A DNA stretch of 64,000 nt, taken from Sediminibacterium sp. GTDB lineage: Bacteria; Bacteroidota; Bacteroidia; Chitinophagales; Chitinophagaceae. The stretch spans positions 62,001 through 126,000 of the forward strand of contig QYPL01000004.1 in assembly GCA_007280515.1 (NCBI GenBank), written 5' to 3'. A model generated the notes under the pieces. That model searched no databases. It saw only the letters and a program-made list of their open reading frames with translations, and was not told the origin of the DNA. Positions 62,794 to 64,000 of this stretch are shown here, piece by piece. Each line of letters begins with the position of its first letter. The first letter of the stretch is position 1. The position numbers and the translations under genes were made by a program.

Positions 62794-64000
62794 TTAAAAC
62801 AATTCTGGTTGTGAATCGTTGGGGTCTTTTATGACTACTTTATTTTCCCAAGCCATTTCAACGGTTTTAGAGAAGTCGACTAATTTAGTACCAATGGCTT
62901 TCCAACCCATTATATCCACCATCTTACTCACTTTGAACTTCGTCTTCCTTACCTGAGTGCCTCTTCCCGTATGAACCGCTAATATGGGTTCTGCAAATGT
63001 TGATACAGCCTCCACATAATTACCTGCTCCTTCTTTTATAAAAGAGAAAGGTGTTTTTAAAGTAGTGGTTTCAATAAGGAAGCGTTTAATATTAAATTGT
63101 AATTTATCCTTATCTAAATAAACAGCGGTTACAATTTTTTCTGGATCAAACTTCTCCATAAAAATTACTTTTTCTGGGTCGAAACGTTGACTTTGTTCTG
63201 TATCGGTTACTTCATAATTACCATCCTTGGTAATGACTAATAACTTCTCATCTTCAAAGGTACCCAAATAAATCCCTTTCTCATCGGTATTTAAACGGCC
63301 AAACTTGTCATCAAACCATAATTTACGACCCGTTAAGGTACTTTTACCTGCTTCTTTCAATTTAATCGCCTTTACTGGATACTTAGTTACCTGATTGCCC
63401 ACACTACTTCTTCCTTTTACTTCCAAGGTATCAAAAAGAAAGTCGAACTCTTTAATACGGGCAGAGCAGTTGGGACTTAATATCACTTTCACCGATTCTG
63501 CTTCCCCATTCATATTCACGGACATATAATGCACTTTAGATTTCTCTGTGCTCTTGGCTAAAAAATATTCTTTATCACGGGTTACACCAGTTACATTAAA
63601 TCGTTTAGCATAGGTAATGCTAGATGCACCATCCGAATAAACCATATTATAGGTAGTGCGCTCATCATTTTTTTGGAAGACGGCTGCATGTATAATATCT
63701 TTTCCAATAAATACTTTATCAGAAACCTTTACCACTTTCATCACACCCGATTTAGCAAAGGCAATAATATCATCATAGTCGGTACAATCAAATAAGAATT
63801 CATCTTTTTTCAAACCTGTGCCTACAAAGCCTTCTGCTCTATTAATGTATAATTTAGTATTGGCAATCGCTACTTGCTTTACATGGATAGTATCGAATTC
63901 TTTGATTTCTGTCTTACGCTCCTTTCCCTTACCATATTTCTTAGTTAAGTTCTCATAATAGGCCACACAATAATCCACTAAATTGGCTAAATGATTCTTT
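62794..64000 (-). CDS. parC: DNA topoisomerase IV subunit A, C-terminal part, cut by window edge
   Basis: At least 401 residues; the frame runs off the right edge (upstream codons read KNHLANL before the GTG at 63978). This is the C-terminal domain with its six-bladed pinwheel repeats (DEFLFDCTDYDDIIAFAKSG, TYNMVYSDGASSITYAKR, GRKLWFDDKFGRLNTDEKGI). The catalytic Tyr domain is outside. It decatenates DNA with ParE. The operon continues into cvfB and the thiolase. Confidence 0.85.
   Translation of the reverse strand, partial: KNHLANLVDYCVAYYENLTKKYGKGKERKTEIKEFDTIHVKQVAIANTKLYINRAEGFVGTGLKKDEFLFDCTDYDDIIAFAKSGVMKVVKVSDKVFIGKDIIHAAVFQKNDERTTYNMVYSDGASSITYAKRFNVTGVTRDKEYFLAKSTEKSKVHYMSVNMNGEAESVKVILSPNCSARIKEFDFLFDTLEVKGRSSVGNQVTKYPVKAIKLKEAGKSTLTGRKLWFDDKFGRLNTDEKGIYLGTFEDEKLLVITKDGNYEVTDTEQSQRFDPEKVIFMEKFDPEKIVTAVYLDKDKLQFNIKRFLIETTTLKTPFSFIKEGAGNYVEAVSTFAEPILAVHTGRGTQVRKTKFKVSKMVDIMGWKAIGTKLVDFSKTVEMAWENKVVIKDPNDSQPELF

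Overview
This 64 kb window is AT-rich chromosomal DNA from a member of the Bacteroidota, most likely a Chitinophagaceae-like lineage (the phylum is well supported by gene content and promoters, the family is inference). Phylum evidence: about fifteen exact TAnnTTTG promoter elements just upstream of genes, many Bacteroidota-typical families (DUF4199, BT_3928-like DoxX protein, duplicated DUF1599, alternative GlmU-like enzyme, WbqC, YtxJ, TonB-receptor-type barrels, a BlaI/M56 pair), and Sec, Tat and lipoprotein signals on many exported proteins. Both ends cut through genes: a hypothetical protein at 1-354 and topoisomerase IV subunit A at 62794-64000. No rRNA, tRNA, CRISPR array, transposase, integrase or prophage gene was seen.

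Layout. 1-6.6 kb: a glycoprotein/amino-sugar catabolic group (GH109-like Tat-exported oxidoreductase-fold glycosidase, M20 amidohydrolase, NahK-like sugar kinase, glycosylasparaginase, CutC). 6.6-14.9 kb: serA, a serine-hydrolase lipoprotein, a membrane pyrophosphatase with an extra C-terminal domain, a BlaI/M56 regulatory pair, WbqC and an LEA-type lipoprotein. 15-24.8 kb: pyrimidine genes (pyrE, pyrB, pyrR) mixed with coaD, NUDIX, recF, a DciA-like DUF721 protein, folP, a FKBP isomerase, NrnA-like DHH phosphatase and ndk. 24.8-31.7 kb: DEAD-box helicase, two M1 peptidases, a dihydroorotase-like protein and DUF4199. 31.7-35.2 kb: surface-glycan genes (two glycosyltransferases, gmhA, a GmhB-like HAD phosphatase). 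35.2-47 kb: lepA, tpiA, GlmU-like enzyme, pruA, PDH E1 alpha, TPR, LutA-like, EVE, SpmAB-like transporter, ychF and glutaminyl cyclase. 47-53.4 kb: a tight four-gene operon (1010-residue TPR protein, Lys-rich outer-membrane barrel, HU-CCDC81-like membrane protein, methyltransferase). 53.5-64 kb: thioesterase, cinA, an E2 acyltransferase, two broken genes, EamA, a polyprenol-phosphate mannosyltransferase-like enzyme, exonuclease, ytxJ, thiolase, cvfB and parC.

Most of the window is ordinary core metabolism in a compact arrangement. The most unusual points are: (1) a clean junction near 57325 where a peptidase S9 gene and a TonB-dependent receptor gene have both lost their 5' parts, as expected from one deletion across a divergent pair; (2) short tandem duplications that include the stop codons or lie directly behind the 3' ends of many genes (pyrE, NUDIX, coaD, pyrB, pyrC, a glycosyltransferase, gmhA); (3) divergent gene pairs separated by nearly constant 73-81 bp spacers, some with promoters so close to the start codon that leaderless mRNAs are predicted; (4) a dihydroorotase homologue that has lost several metal and catalytic residues; (5) the TPR/barrel/HU-like operon, which I could not match to a described system. 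I did not see a clear-cut undescribed defence or mobile system.
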